64,000 nucleotides of DNA from Carex sylvatica (lineage: Eukaryota; Streptophyta; Magnoliopsida; Poales; Cyperaceae). Position numbers and translations under genes: made by a program. Within the stretch, counting starts at the first letter, position 1, and every line of letters starts with the position of its first letter. The notes beneath the pieces are model-generated. The model saw only the letters and a list, made by a program, of their open reading frames with translations. It did not search any database and was not told the DNA's origin. Where the stretch lies: contig CAXKVR010000034.1 in assembly GCA_964058845.1 (NCBI GenBank), positions 186,001 through 250,000 of the forward strand, written 5' to 3'. Below, piece after piece: positions 22,201 to 33,646 of the stretch.

Positions 22201-25146
22201 ATGCAGCATCTTTTATGGTAAATCTATGGTGGTTGCGCATTTCTTGGATATATTTATTTTGTTGCTTTATCTAAAAACCATTTTATCTGTGCAGTATATG
22301 CTTCAGAATTTGTGGCGCTTTTTGTTGGAGGCAACTTTTCTGGGGAGAAATGGTCTTGCAATGCTTATTTATCGAAATCTACAAACAGCTTGAGATCCGA
22401 GCTTAGAAAACATGTGGGTTTTATATTTATATTTTCAACTATTGTTATTGTTATTAGTTCTACTATTGGTTATCATTATTGTTATTAGTTCTACCAGCAT
22501 CAATTATTTCTATTGACACTTATTTCACTTTTGTTATGGCAATCACTGTAATCAGATATCATTAACATTAATTATTTTTTAGAAAACACTATTAATATTC
22601 TTAAACCTATCTTGCATTTAAGGTTATGCTGATTTGACTTTCTGTTTAATGGGGTTCTGGGTGTTTGGCTTTTCATTTTTCTCTGGTTGGCCAGATTTTC
22701 GAGTCAAATTTGATCTGGTATCAAGTAATTTGGTATTCAGGTTGTGCTGAATTGACTTTTCAAAATACTTGGATTAGGTTTGGTTCAGGTAATGCTGCGC
22801 TGAGGTCAGACTGTGTTAGGGTTAGGTATACTAAACGAGTCAACAAATTTGCTGATCAACTTTTTAATGCTATGTTCTGATTTCTTGTAAAGGATGTTTG
22901 CTTTACCATGCCTCTTAACCACCTTGAAGAGGAGCATGCTTCAGCAGATGACTTGGCTGAGCTGTCAGAGATAGAAAAGAGAAATCTTGGCCAGGTCTTT
23001 GATTTTCTGTACTTATATTGTCACTTAAGGTTAAGTGAAGTATACTCATTATAGTAAAATGAGTTAAAATTTCCAAGGCTTTACAAAATAACACGAGCTA
23101 ATAAAATTTCCAAGGCACTTACATAAATTATCAATAGTCTTTGCTTACTGCTTTGAACTTAGAGCTCTGTTGTTGAAACAAAGCTGATTCTCTGTAACAT
23201 TAATTTTGTATAGGCAGTTTATACAGACCATTTTGCTGATATGGACAGCACCTCACAATCTCTGTTGTCATTTACTGGGAACATGAGTGTTCATGGTCTA
23301 TACGATTTTCTACTGAACCACAGGTATATATCAAGTAATGTGTGAAAATATTTTTTGATGTCTGTGTTGTTTTTTTTTGTATGTACTTGTTGTATATTAC
23401 CCTTTTTCTTTCTGTAGTTTAGCTGAGATATTTTTTCGTTCCAAGCATAACTAAACACAGTATTTGGTATATATCATAACCACCTTGAAGAGGATATATG
23501 TGTTTATATAATACCATAACAAAAATACTATTTGGTATATATCACCATATCATAAGAAAGCCCCTGTCCGTTTTAAATACCATATAAATTCTATGTGTTT
23601 ATATGGTATTTAAAAACAGTTCAAGCTGTCAAATAATACCATAACAAAAATACTATTTGGTATATATCACCATATCATAAGAAAGCCCCTGTCCGTTTTA
23701 AATACCATATAAATTCTCTGTGTTTATATGGTATTTAAAAATGCAAAATTTCATTTCTAAGGTGTTACAAGTCTGAGTTGTGTCTGTTTGTTTATTCTTT
23801 TATTTGCTCTATCTCTGTGTTATTTATTTACTGTTGAACAAAATTTGTTTACCTTTTGTTTGTAGGTTCTTTTTTACTTCACTTTCTGGTGGTGATGTTC
23901 CTATGATTTATTCTCCGGTGCCGTTTCACAGTTCTTCCCTTAATTTTTCAGAGGTAACACTTATACAAGTTATTTTTACTCTCATTAGATTTATTTTAAG
24001 TACTGGGATTGATTGACAATGGGTTGATAATCTTGACAATACTTTTCAAATCAAGCCAAAGAAATTTCATCAAATATATAAAATGGTTTATAGCATATTG
24101 TTGGCTTTATAGATTGGTTGTGTATCAACTTCGTGCATTTCCCAGCATTATTTGATTTGATATTCCATCGAAGGTAATTAAACATGGGCTGGATTTGAAG
24201 TTGTTTCATAATCGGTAAAACTTGCATCAAATTCAACGTTTTTTATGTGCGTGATATAAGCGTGTAGATCATATTCTAAATGTCTGATTCAAATTAAAGT
24301 TTTTTTTGTGATGATTGTCAAGAATTGTAGTTCAAGCTACTTGTATTCTCATCCACTGATAAAAATAGGACAATCCTTTCAGGTATTTTGCAAGGAGATG
24401 AGAAAGGCTGACATGGCTGTATTGTCTGCGTCATATGAAAATAAAACCTCCATTGAGGAGCTTTCTAACAGTAATATCAGTTACAGCATTGAAATAAGTA
24501 ATTCGATTATTCCCCCTTGGGTTATCTCTGCCATTTGTGCTGCAATGAATGCAGATGGGACAAGCTTTGACTCAACGTATGACCAACTCTCTTAAATTCC
24601 TCTCTTCAATATTCTAAAGTTCTGCTGATGCTGTTTTTTATTTTCTTTTTTCTTGTATTTATATATATATATATATATATATATTTGTCTTTCACTTTAG
24701 GCTCATTAAAAATCTATGTTTGGCCCAAAAGACAAGTACTCACAAAGGGGCAAGAAAAAATTAAAAAAACTATGCTGGCAGGGAAACTGTACCTTCTGGG
24801 TTGGTACTGGGTGAAGTTGAAATATTGATTCAGAGTGAAGTACCTTTTTTATTTTGGTATTGTAACTTTTTCAGTATTTTTTGTATTTTATTAACTCAGC
24901 ATACAAAACTAATGTCCAATTGTTGGGTGTATATGTAGTTTCACAATTGACCAATCTTCCATGGGATTGAATGCTGCTCTGAACTCGATTTCCCACAAAT
25001 TGGAGTCTGATGCAACAGCCTCGTCAGGGACTAAAGACAATACATTTGGTATTCCGAATACTGTTCTGGTACCTTCAATGCGTACTGCAGCGGTACAAAG
25101 GCTTAGTTACACTAACAGTGCATATGTGGCATACATGACTTCTTGA
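19235..25146 (+). CDS. DONSON: DONSON-like protein (downstream neighbour of Son), replication factor
   Basis: Thirteen coding exons: 19235-19339, 19835-19996, 20448-20491, 20573-20720, 21069-21271, 21637-21812, 22122-22217, 22295-22413, 22893-22994, 23214-23323, 23866-23953, 24383-24576, 24939-25146. All junctions keep frame, giving 1,755 nt and 584 aa, close to animal DONSON length. Family-like segments: SWRYPQSTLPTTI, DWENSFCNLYGMLRKSICS, FYVYASEFVALFVGG, NSLRSELRKHDVCFTMPL, MSVHGLYDFLLNHRFF, IPPWVISAICAAMNADG. The first 150 residues are polar and probably disordered. In animals DONSON is a nuclear replication protein that helps bring GINS to MCM during CMG helicase assembly; the plant role is inferred by homology. 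The start ATG is the first in frame after an upstream alternative codon. One donor (CAT|GTGGGT, end of exon 8) is weak. The gene has no visible lesion. Confidence 0.9.
23511..23742. repeat. 125-bp tandem duplication with a hairpin, inside a DONSON intron
   Basis: The sequence starting ataccataacaaaaatac at 23511 recurs at 23636 with one visible change over about 105 bp. Each copy contains an inverted repeat (ttttaaataccatataaa ... tttatatggtatttaaaa). The near-identity implies a recent duplication. Confidence 0.85.
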
Positions 25147-26071
25147 CCGTAGGAGGTGCTGATTTCATCCTTAGATACATATATTTGCAGTGTCATTATT
25201 TTGCTTCTTTTGGGATCTTCGAGGGGAAGGACCATATGGTCTGGGTGTATGCACTAGAAAGATCTCTTTGGTCATATATTTGGTGGTTACGTAAATTTAA
25301 GAATGATTAAGTTGCTTACTCGGTCGTACTCCTATTTTACACCTTGTTTAGCAGCTTAAGTGCAGAGCAGAGGAGTAAGATGTTGGAAAACTTTTGTCTA
25401 TGACACTGGGCCCTGCTGACGGAGTTAGTGTAGAGTAAGTTAATTAGTCTGAAGAAGTGATTTAACTTTTCCTTTACTCCATCTTACTCATTTGGCAGCG
25501 TAAGTGTGAAGTAAGGGGTTTACTCCATCTCTTCATAACCAAACACGACCTTCAGTTTTTCCAGGCCATCTGGCATGATCAATTTTTTTTTTTTTCTGTT
25601 ATGCTATATTAATAGTTTCTTTTGTGAAACGGAAAAGCATATTGTAATGAATAATGATTGTTAGAAACAATTTTACACTTTTATGATGTTTGTGCTTAAT
25701 AACTTCTTTTTCTTTTTAGTTAAAACTGGAATTATTTGGAAGACTTTTGACTCCTATATGATTATGAATCAATTAGCTTATTTATAATCTCTAAAGAAAC
25801 ACCGACTTATGCTGACATTGTTTTGACCCTATTCTTATCAAACAATCGTCCCCTTTCAAGAATCGCACAGAACATTAATTAGCAAACAATTCTTATCAAA
25901 TAATTGTCCACTAAAAAGACGTTGTTTCGAATAGAGCATTGGGGAACGCTATAATTTTAATCAAAGTACTAATTGTAAAATAACAATACGAAGAGGTAAT
26001 ATCTAAATTAAAGGGCATAATAAAGTAAATTTTTTTTTTTAATTTAACAACAAACTTGTAGAAACGAGCAC
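25147..26071. other. 3' flank of DONSON, no further gene
   Basis: Contains the 3' UTR and AT-rich spacer. 'agtaaga/ttactcc' phrases at 25370-25530 form a loose inverted arrangement. No poly(A) signal can be singled out. Confidence 0.4.
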
Positions 26072-26366
26072 ACAACCATACATATCTTTGATTCAACCAT
26101 CGAGCATGCACTTAATGACTTTGATTAAATATTAAATTGTTTTAACACCAGCAATTATCCCAAAATGTTCTATAGTAGACTAGTAGTGCCTGTATGTCTC
26201 CAATAATTCGGCTCAATCTGCCTTTGCTATATTCTAGTATTCTGCTTTCAATTGTCAAAATTCACAACCGAGCATATTGTATCTTTGATTCAACCATCTA
26301 GCATGCACTTAATGACATGATTAAATATTAACTTGTTGGGGGTTTAGAATAAGCAATTATCCCAAA
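26072..26366. repeat. Direct repeat of about 95 bp
   Basis: The block around 'ctttgattcaaccatc' - 'agcatgcacttaatgac' - 'caattatcccaaaatg' occurs at about 26080-26168 and again at 26280-26366, with several differences and a small insertion in the second copy. Confidence 0.7.
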
Positions 26367-26679
26367 ATGGTAATTAATTAATAAACCTCTCAATTATTAC
26401 TACGCTTAGATTGAGATCTTAAATTACATCTACACTATACTTGTCTTCATGACTCAATCTCTCAATTGAAATTCAATCGTCATCTTTTCTCCTTTATGTT
26501 GTGCCTATATGAATGTCAAATTGTTGGGTATTGTTCATCAAACAATAAGTATATCAAGTAATTATGGATTGAGGTTGACCTGTACGGATTCACAGGCAGT
26601 CTTGTCACTGTTATTTCTTAGTTGGCTGGTTGTTTGTTTCTATCAGATCAGAGATGCTGTCTGATTATAATTAGAAAAC

Positions 26680-26868
26680 TTGTTTATATTAATCATTGTT
26701 GTGTCAGTGTGTATTTATATTGAAGAGGAATATAGGGATCGGATGAAGAACAGTACCAAAAGTGCTGAGGGTGAGAATGATTCGGTTACTTTAGAGAAGT
26801 CTGATGGACAAACTACAATTGCGCAACAAATGATGTTGGAGATGCAAATGTGTGTTCAATTATGCTAG
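26680..26868 (+). other. Short ORF of unknown status
   Basis: An open frame encoding a charged tail (EEEYRDRMKNSTKSAEG ... TTIAQQMMLEMQM) after a hydrophobic start. Composition is less AT-driven than in neighbouring frames, so it could be a relic exon, but I recognise no family and see no matching splice partners. Confidence 0.2.
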
Positions 26869-27215
26869 AAAATAATTTGTGTCAACGTAATTTTTTTTTA
26901 CCATCTGATTATGTGCATCAGTATAACTCATTATCAAACACAAAAAATAATTACATGTATATTCTGCAATGACGATACTTTACTAGGATTGAACATGTCA
27001 ACTATTTTTTAGCACCCAATCTAATACCAACGACCAAGTAATTTGTATCAAAATTCTAGCATTTTAGATAGTACAAGCAATATCCAATAGCTAACATAGA
27101 GTCTGACTACATTCAAATAAATACATAAACTCCTAAAACTTGACCAATAAAAAAAAAAAAAAAAAAACCTCTTTTCAGACAGTTCTCAATTAGCCGTAGA
27201 TGGACCTTTTTTTTC

Positions 27216-29744
27216 TCATACTACACTATCATCCGCTCCATTATTTCCAGCAACTTCACTTCCTTCAACTCCAGTTCCTGCATTTGGGTTCGAAGCAGAA
27301 GCTCTATTCTCTTGTTCTTTGGTAGCAGCAGTAGTGACCTCCCTGGCATTTGACAGTTCCTCCTGATCTAGAGATCTTTTGGTTTCACCTAGCTGGTCAG
27401 ATTTTTTGTTATCAGGATTATGAATCTTGATCAAAGAGATGTCATTTAGCAAGTCCAGTTTCTGGATCAAATCAGATGCCCTCTGCTTATTTTTTTTGCT
27501 AATAGCGGTAATCTCCATCAGAGATTTCTCAATTTCACCAATTCGGTCGGATCTTTCGTTATGGGGATTCTGGATGGCATTTAGACGAATATTATACGTA
27601 GCTGTTACCTGAGAGAAGCAAAAGAACATTGTAAAATTAATACTCATGCAAAGGCAAACGGGGAACTGCAATGCTATGGTGGTTGGTCGCAACAATGAGA
27701 CAATTATCATCAAATAAAAAACAGAGATCCAATTATGAAAATGGTAGTCGAACTTGGGTACGATCCAAAGGAATAAAGAAGTATTGGCAAAAATATTTGC
27801 AAAAATATTCCTAATGTTAATTATATTGAAAATAACACGATGTGCTTGATCCATGACAAAGAGCTATTTTTTTATTTTTCATATTAGTAAGGAAAAATGT
27901 GGAAATGATCGTCTCTTTATACAGCTATATTCCTTCCCTAAAAAAAATTACAGATATAGTCTAGCTTCTTTTCTTGAAAAGCGATGGTATCCTTGAGTAA
28001 CGGTAAGTAGTAATGAAGGATCAAATAAAAGAACCACCAAGAACAAAGATGTAAAAGCATGAAATATTGGAGATCTAATACAAGGTGTATAATTAATGAA
28101 CTTTAATTTCTTAATTTGTTTCTTTCGATGCGATAAAATCTGGGTCACCACACACCTGAATACTCATAAGGAAAAAATAAAGAAGAAAATGCATATACCA
28201 TTGAGTTTCCAGCAAATTCAATTCCTTCAACTAAAGTTCCTGCATTCGGGTTCAAAGCAGAAGCCCCAAATTCTTTTTCTTTGGTAGCAGTAGTAACCTC
28301 CTCAGCATTTGACAGTAGTTTCTCCTGATCTAGAAATGTTTTGGTTTCACCGACTAACGGGCTGGATTTTTTGTTATCAGGATTGCGAGTCTTGACCAAA
28401 GAGATGTCATTTTTTCGTCCCGCAACTACATTTCCTTCAGCTCCATTTGCCGACTTCGCTTCTATCAACTCAAGTTCCCGGGTCAACTTTGCTTGTATCC
28501 ATTTGACAGTGGTAACCTCCATCAGAGATTTCTCGAGTTCATCTAACATGTCAGATCTTTCATTATGGGGATTCTGGGTTGCATTTGGAGGGTTGGATCT
28601 TTTGTTATCACGATTCCGGGTTGCATTTGTTGGGTCCGATCTTTTGTTGTGGGAATTCTTGGTTGCATTTGTAGGGGCCGATCTTTGGCTGTGGGGATTC
28701 TGGGTTGCATTTGAAGGAATATTATACGTAGCTGTTACCTGACAGAAACCAAAGAATATTGTAAAACTAATAGTCTAATACGCATGCAAAGACAAATGGA
28801 GAAATGCGACAATTATCATCAAATAAAAAACAGAGATGCAATTATGAAAATGCTAGTCAAACTTAGGTACAATCCAAAGGAAAAAAAAAAAAAAAAAAGT
28901 ATTGGCAAAAATATTCCTCTCTCAAAAGAGAGACACCCCGGACATCACATGCGCAACCTGATTCACTATTACCACACAAACTAAAAATTCTTACTTGTTT
29001 CATGAGAAACCTAATGTTATTTTTTTTTAAAAAGGCTTTAGAGGCCCATTCCATTGCTGAAATAACCTAATGTTAATTATATTGAAATTAACACAATGTG
29101 CTTGATCCGTGGCAAATAACTAATTTTTTTTTTCATATTAGTAGGGAAAATTGTGTTAATAATGATGGTTTCTTTAATTACAATGCAGCAACTCTAGCCT
29201 CTTAATTTTCTTGAAAAATGATGGTTGACGGTAAGTACTAATGAAAGGATCAAATAAAAGAACCACCAAGAACAAAGATGCAAAAGCATGAAATATTGGA
29301 TATCTAATAAAAGGTGTATAATGAACTTTCTTTCTTTTTTTCTTAATTTTGATGCCAGAAAATCTTGGCCACCTGAGTACTCATGAGGAAAAATAGAGAA
29401 ATAAATTAAAATGAACATGCCAAGAATTTAATTATATACCATGGAGTTGCCGAATCCTCCAGTGCACCATCTTGAATAAAAGCACTGAAAATTAACATTT
29501 GCACGAATTCAATTAGAAAAATGCACGCTACAGTTCATATATATATATTCTTGGCAAGAAAAAACAAGAACAGGAAAAAGAAAATAGAACAAAAGGAGGA
29601 TCAAAAGAGAAAATGTACCTCCATGAAGAAGCCACAAATGGATTGACACAGAGAATTTGCCCTTCGAGCGGTACCAGGCTGCTGAGGCTGGTCATTGACG
29701 GGATTTTCTGTGGCACGATCTGGCAAGCTGAAACACCCACCCAT
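27216..29744 (-). CDS. Predicted N-myristoylated/palmitoylated protein of unknown function with duplicated exon module
   Basis: Four phase-0 exons on the minus strand: 29619-29744 (42 codons), 29440-29484 (15), 28199-28738 (180), 27216-27608 (130 plus TAG); 367 aa. The N terminus MGGCFSLPD has Gly2 and Cys4, the pattern for N-myristoylation plus S-acylation, so the protein is probably membrane-attached on the cytosolic side (inference). Exons 3 and 4 are homologous: both begin VTATYNI and contain an EKSLMEV/EKSLMEI segment, a DISLVKTRNPDNKKS-like segment, EEVTTAT and SALNPNAGT-like tails. Exon 3 also holds four 14-residue repeats (NATQNPH..RS type). Exons 2 and 3 both end GNSM followed by a GTATAT donor. 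The repeat part is hydrophilic, Asn/Lys/Glu-rich and probably disordered or coiled. I do not recognise the family; the model itself is well supported by phase. Confidence 0.65.
28545..28715 (-). repeat. Four-unit 42-bp coding tandem repeat
   Basis: In exon 3 of the minus-strand gene four 42-nt units encode NATQNPHSQRSAPT, NATKNSHNKRSDPT, NATRNRDNKRSNPP and NATQNPHNERSDML. The homologous exon 4 has only one unit (NAIQNPHNERSDRI), matching the last unit of exon 3, so expansion happened after or independently of the exon duplication. Confidence 0.85.
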
Positions 29745-30193
29745 CGTGTTTCTGTCTCTCTCTTTGTGAAGCTGTAGATAATTAAGAGTGTGTTGGATAG
29801 ATAGGTTTCAAGAGAGGAGAGCAGAGAGAGCAGAGACAAGGCCTTGATAAATACTTTGCCTTCTTATATAATACCCACAAGCGCAAGAGGATGGGAGTGG
29901 AATATTTGCTTACACCTGGTGTAGAATGATGAACTATTCGGAATGTTAAAATATTGGTAACATATTAGATTAGTACTGAGTTATTATACGTATATTGTGC
30001 CTGGTTTACACTTTACACGTCCTTTAAGCTTTGATAGTTTTGACCATAACGGACTCTCAGTCTCTCACCCGGCCCCAGCAAGAGAAGATGTATTCTGTTC
30101 ACCTGACCCGCTTGTGTGAGGGGAAGGTTTATCCGGACCCGCTTGTCAGTGAGTAAAGGTTGAAGCACAGGGATCCTTAGCCGGTGAGTAAGG
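29745..30193 (-). promoter_or_regulatory. Upstream region of the lipidated-protein gene
   Basis: 5' leader and promoter side of the minus-strand gene. A 'cttatataat' stretch near 29863-29873 reads as a TATA-like ATTATATAAG on the minus strand, about 120 bp upstream of the start codon. Further out, 'acccgcttgt' occurs twice (near 30108 and 30139). Confidence 0.4.
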
Positions 30194-30411
30194 GAATGCG
30201 TATCCTCTGCATAAACTCAAAGGGAATCTTTTGAGTTAATGAATCTCAACTGTTTGATTTTAAATGAAATTAATCCGGTTCATGTCTATAACATAGAGAC
30301 TCTTAAATATTAGTATAAATCTAGTCAACACGAATTTTAAAACAGATCAGATGATTCATACGTATTAACTCAAAAGATTCCCTTTTGAGTTAATGCAGAT
30401 CGAGAATACGA
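30194..30411. mobile_element. Inverted-repeat MITE of about 218 bp
   Basis: The left arm (cgtatcctctgcataaactc, then aaagggaatcttttgagtta) is matched by a reverse-complementary right arm (taactcaaaagattcccttt, then gagttaatgcagat...aatacg). The CCTCTG near the end recalls family A (5158, 45571). Non-coding. Confidence 0.75.
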
Positions 30412-31160
30412 ATTCGTGAGTAAGCGAGGCAAGTCCGCAAGAAAATGACTGAGGATGTGATAATATGCATTTGATATATTAGTTTGAATTAATATATTTA
30501 TTTTTAAAATTAAACAGTTGATATAAACTATTATATGAAAATATATTTAGAGATAAAATTTTATATTTTTAGTATTTTTTATTATAATTTTAGATAAATA
30601 GAAAATTGTTACTTTCGAATGATCAGAATTTATAAATTATGTTATTTTTTATCTATTTAAACAAAGAGTAAAAATGTTCTAACAAATATAAAGTTTAGTA
30701 CATGTTAAAAATAATGGCTAATTATAATTTTTGAATTGTAATGGCTAGTTTAGGGAGTAGTGTCTTGTAATTAATAGGCTAAGAGTTAGTAGTTAGTGAT
30801 TAGTAGTTGGTAGTTGTAATTAATAATACAACGGCTAATCTTTAGATTTCTTCTATAAATAGATATACATGTAAAGCTCAAAATAAGATTGCAATAATAA
30901 ATTATTTTCTTACATCTCTTCTCCCTTACAAAATTAACATTACACTTTTAAAAATAGATCATGTTTAACGGTTCAAATCAACTACTTGAACTAAATGAAT
31001 TTATAACACGGGTCAATCCAGCAAAATGCGATTTATGCATCTGCATATGCGTATGCGATAGATTCCACATAAAAATCCATATGCAGTCCATATATGTAGT
31101 TCCGCATATGCAGCCACATATTATTACTGCATATTTGGCCGCATACTTGTTTATATATAT
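30412..31160. other. AT-rich interval, possible solo LTR
   Basis: A stretch from about 30456 ('tgtgataatatgc') to 30945 has a TATA-like 'tataaata', repeated 'tagtagttagt' phrases and a T/C-rich end, which would fit a solo LTR, but ends and target duplication are not convincing. Confidence 0.3.
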
Positions 31161-31722
31161 GAGGAGGGATCCACTTACCACATTTGAAAGTTACAATATC
31201 TTAGGCAGGGAATTGGCTAAGACTAGTTGTGAGATACTGGTAAACAAAAGGGTTGTTATGGAACTTTTGTAAGTGGCGATGTATTTTATGGGTCTGGATG
31301 TAAACTTTGGTAGCCTCTACCAATTATTTCAAAAAAGAAAAAGAAAAAAAGAAAGTTACAATATCTTATAACAATTTAGTTTTATGATTTTCAAAGTTCA
31401 AATAGTTGATCCAAACTGTTAAACATAATCTCTATATTAAAATGTGCTTGAAGATTAATTTTTTTTTATATATATATATTTTACTATTTATTAAGTATTT
31501 TACAAAAGTGTTATTTTTAGACAATTCTGGACCATTGAAAAACAACAGTTTTGTAAAATACTTAATAAATAGTAAAAAAAATTCAAAAATATGTAAAATT
31601 TGATCTCCAAGCACATTTTAATATATATATCATGTTGAACGGTTTGGATCGACTGTTTGGACTTTGAAATCGCAAAATCGAATTGTTGTAAAATATTATA
31701 ACTTTCAAATGTTGTAAGTGGA

Positions 31723-31732
<10 letters not shown>
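31161..31732. mobile_element. Foldback element F1 (family E), interrupted by a retroposon
   Basis: Arms gaggagggatccacttac and gtaagtggatctctcctc are reverse complements, continuing through 'catttgaaagttacaata'. The core has gtgcttgaagattaattttt facing its complement (aaaatttgatctccaagcac). It is interrupted at 31204-31350. Confidence 0.75.
31204..31350 (+). mobile_element. Short 5'-truncated retroposon with 18-bp target duplication
   Basis: The 18-mer gaaagttacaatatctta stands at 31186-31203 and 31351-31368. The 147 bp between end in an A-rich tail (caaaaaagaaaaagaaaa) preceded by 'ggatgtaaactttggtag'. Long variable target duplications and an A tail indicate LINE-machinery insertion; the insert could be the 3' end of a LINE. 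Confidence 0.8.

Positions 31733-31800
<68 letters not shown>
31729..31800. repeat. Perfect palindromic compound microsatellite (CT)15(AT)11(AG)10
   Basis: Seventy-two bases read as CT repeats, AT repeats and AG repeats without interruption, so the whole block is self-complementary. It sits exactly between foldback elements F1 and F2. Confidence 0.95.
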
Positions 31801-31801
<1 letters not shown>

Positions 31802-32095
31802 TTGGCTAATATTAAATCGTTTATTTCGGAGCCGTGGTGCAACCAATTGTTTTTTTTTATTTTCAAAGTCCAAATGGTCAATCTAAACAGTTAGATATGA
31901 TATCTATATTAAAATGTGCTTGGAGACCAAATTTTAGATTTTTTTTACTATTTATTATGCCAGTTTTAAAGTAGCTGATTTTAATAAACAATAAAAAAAA
32001 TAGCAATTTTAAAACTGGCTTGATAAAATATTAAATAGTAAAAAAGTTCCACAAAATTATAAAATTTGGCCTCCAAACACATTTTAATCAGAAGG
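31801..32095. mobile_element. Foldback element F2 (family E), partial
   Basis: Begins attggctaatattaaatcgt with 'cgtggtgcaaccaatt' as in F4. The core gtgcttggagaccaaatttt faces its complement near 32068. The outer right arm is missing. Confidence 0.65.
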
Positions 32096-32199
32096 AATTA
32101 ACAATTTGGGTTGCATTGCAAGTATTAAAATGCTAGCTTAAAGTTCAATCAATAGGAATTAACAATTAATTTGGAAATAGTTAAATCGAAACTCATCTT

Positions 32200-33530
32200 T
32201 TAATTGCACTAACAAGCAGTGTGTTAACTGATTAATTAACAATTAAAACTTGATATATCCAAATGATTAATTCCTGCTTTTAAAATCCATGACATGGAAG
32301 AGAGTGCTGGAATCAATGTTTTGTGTTTATTATATTAACAAGCAGCGCCTTGAAGATTAATTAACAAGCCAGAGTATTAACACTTCACAAACCCAAATAA
32401 ATTATTCATGCTTTTTCATTTGTATAATGAATGGAAGAGTTCAATTGAAAGTTCTCTTGTTAATAATTAATAATTGCAAGCGAAAGTATTAACACTTGAT
32501 ATGAAATTTATTCTTACTTTTTAAATCCATTAATTAAAGAAATAGTTAAATTAAAACTTAGTTAATTATATTAACAAGCAGTGTGTTAACAAATCCATAA
32601 AAGGAAGGAAATAATTAAATTGGAACTTATCTGTTACTTGTATTAACAAGCGGGGTGTTAACAATTATTGCAAGCCAAAATATTAACACTTCAAAGTTCA
32701 AACAAACCAAATAGTTGGTTATGTTTTTTTTTATATATATATATATATAGCCAATGAGTTACTTGTTAATTGTAAGCGGTGTGTTCACTATTAATACCGA
32801 AATTTTTATTTCTACTATTTTCTGAAAAAAAAAAAACCAAAAAACTTTGATTTATGGGGAATTCGACTTTTACCACTGCAGCAGAATACTAGTGCAGATT
32901 AGAGACCACACTATGCCGATGTGGCCCGAACAGAAATCCGCATCGATGTTATGCGGCCCTAGCATTTTTCTTCTTTTTTTGTCTAAAAAATTTATGTTAA
33001 ATTTCTGGGGAATCACATCCTCTAAGATATATCAAATTTTTGGGGAATTCAACTTTGAATTTTGAAGTTGAAATCGGGGTGTGAAAAAAAAAAGGTTGGG
33101 CTGCAGAACGCTAGTGTGGACCTCTTTTTGGGCCCGCATAGGTATAGTGCGGTCTTCAATTTTTGGGTCTGCACTGGTGTTCTTTGGCTGTTGTAGAAAT
33201 CAAATTTCCTTAAAAAAAGAAGAGTTTTTTAGTTTATTTTTTGTAAGGAAATGCTAGAAATTAAAATTTCGGCTATTAATAATTACAAGTCAACAAAAGT
33301 AATGCTTATTGTGTGGAAATTCGGATGAAGAATCTCTTTTGTTGATATTAAATAGTTTGGTGACTTGATCTCCAACTTTTATTCAAAAAAATAATTGCAA
33401 GTAAAAAGTACTAGAATTGAACACAAAATATTTTTTCCTACGATTAAAATCCATAAAAGAAAGAAAATAGTTCAATGAAATTATTTGTTAATTGTATTAA
33501 TAAGCAGCGCGATAACAATTAATTATTGGG
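32200..33530. repeat. Degenerate dispersed repeat around 'attaacaagcagtgtgttaa'
   Basis: Variants of this phrase occur near 32211, 32333, 32570, 32641 and 33504, with weaker forms near 32468 and 32773. The intervening sequence ('gaaatagttaaatt', 'aaatccat') also recurs. Some spacings are near 120 bp or twice that. It looks like an old, decayed tandem array. No gene is visible in this interval. Confidence 0.5.
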
Positions 33531-33646
33531 TTAGTAAGTATTTAAATTGGGGGGGATAATAAAAAAAGAAAAAGAGATTATTAGAGAGACAAATTTGTTG
33601 ATAGATTAATTTAGATTCTTTCCGTATAATTTTTTTTATATATATA

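Noticed and set aside
28341..28742. 133-codon plus-strand ORF with repeated WGFWVAF-type units
   Set aside because: It is the antisense shadow of the NAT-repeat exon of the minus-strand gene, whose exons join in phase and have proper splice sites.
31729..31800. Palindromic repeats considered as a CRISPR-like or origin structure
   Set aside because: They are simple dinucleotide repeats in a plant nuclear context; nothing else supports such a system.
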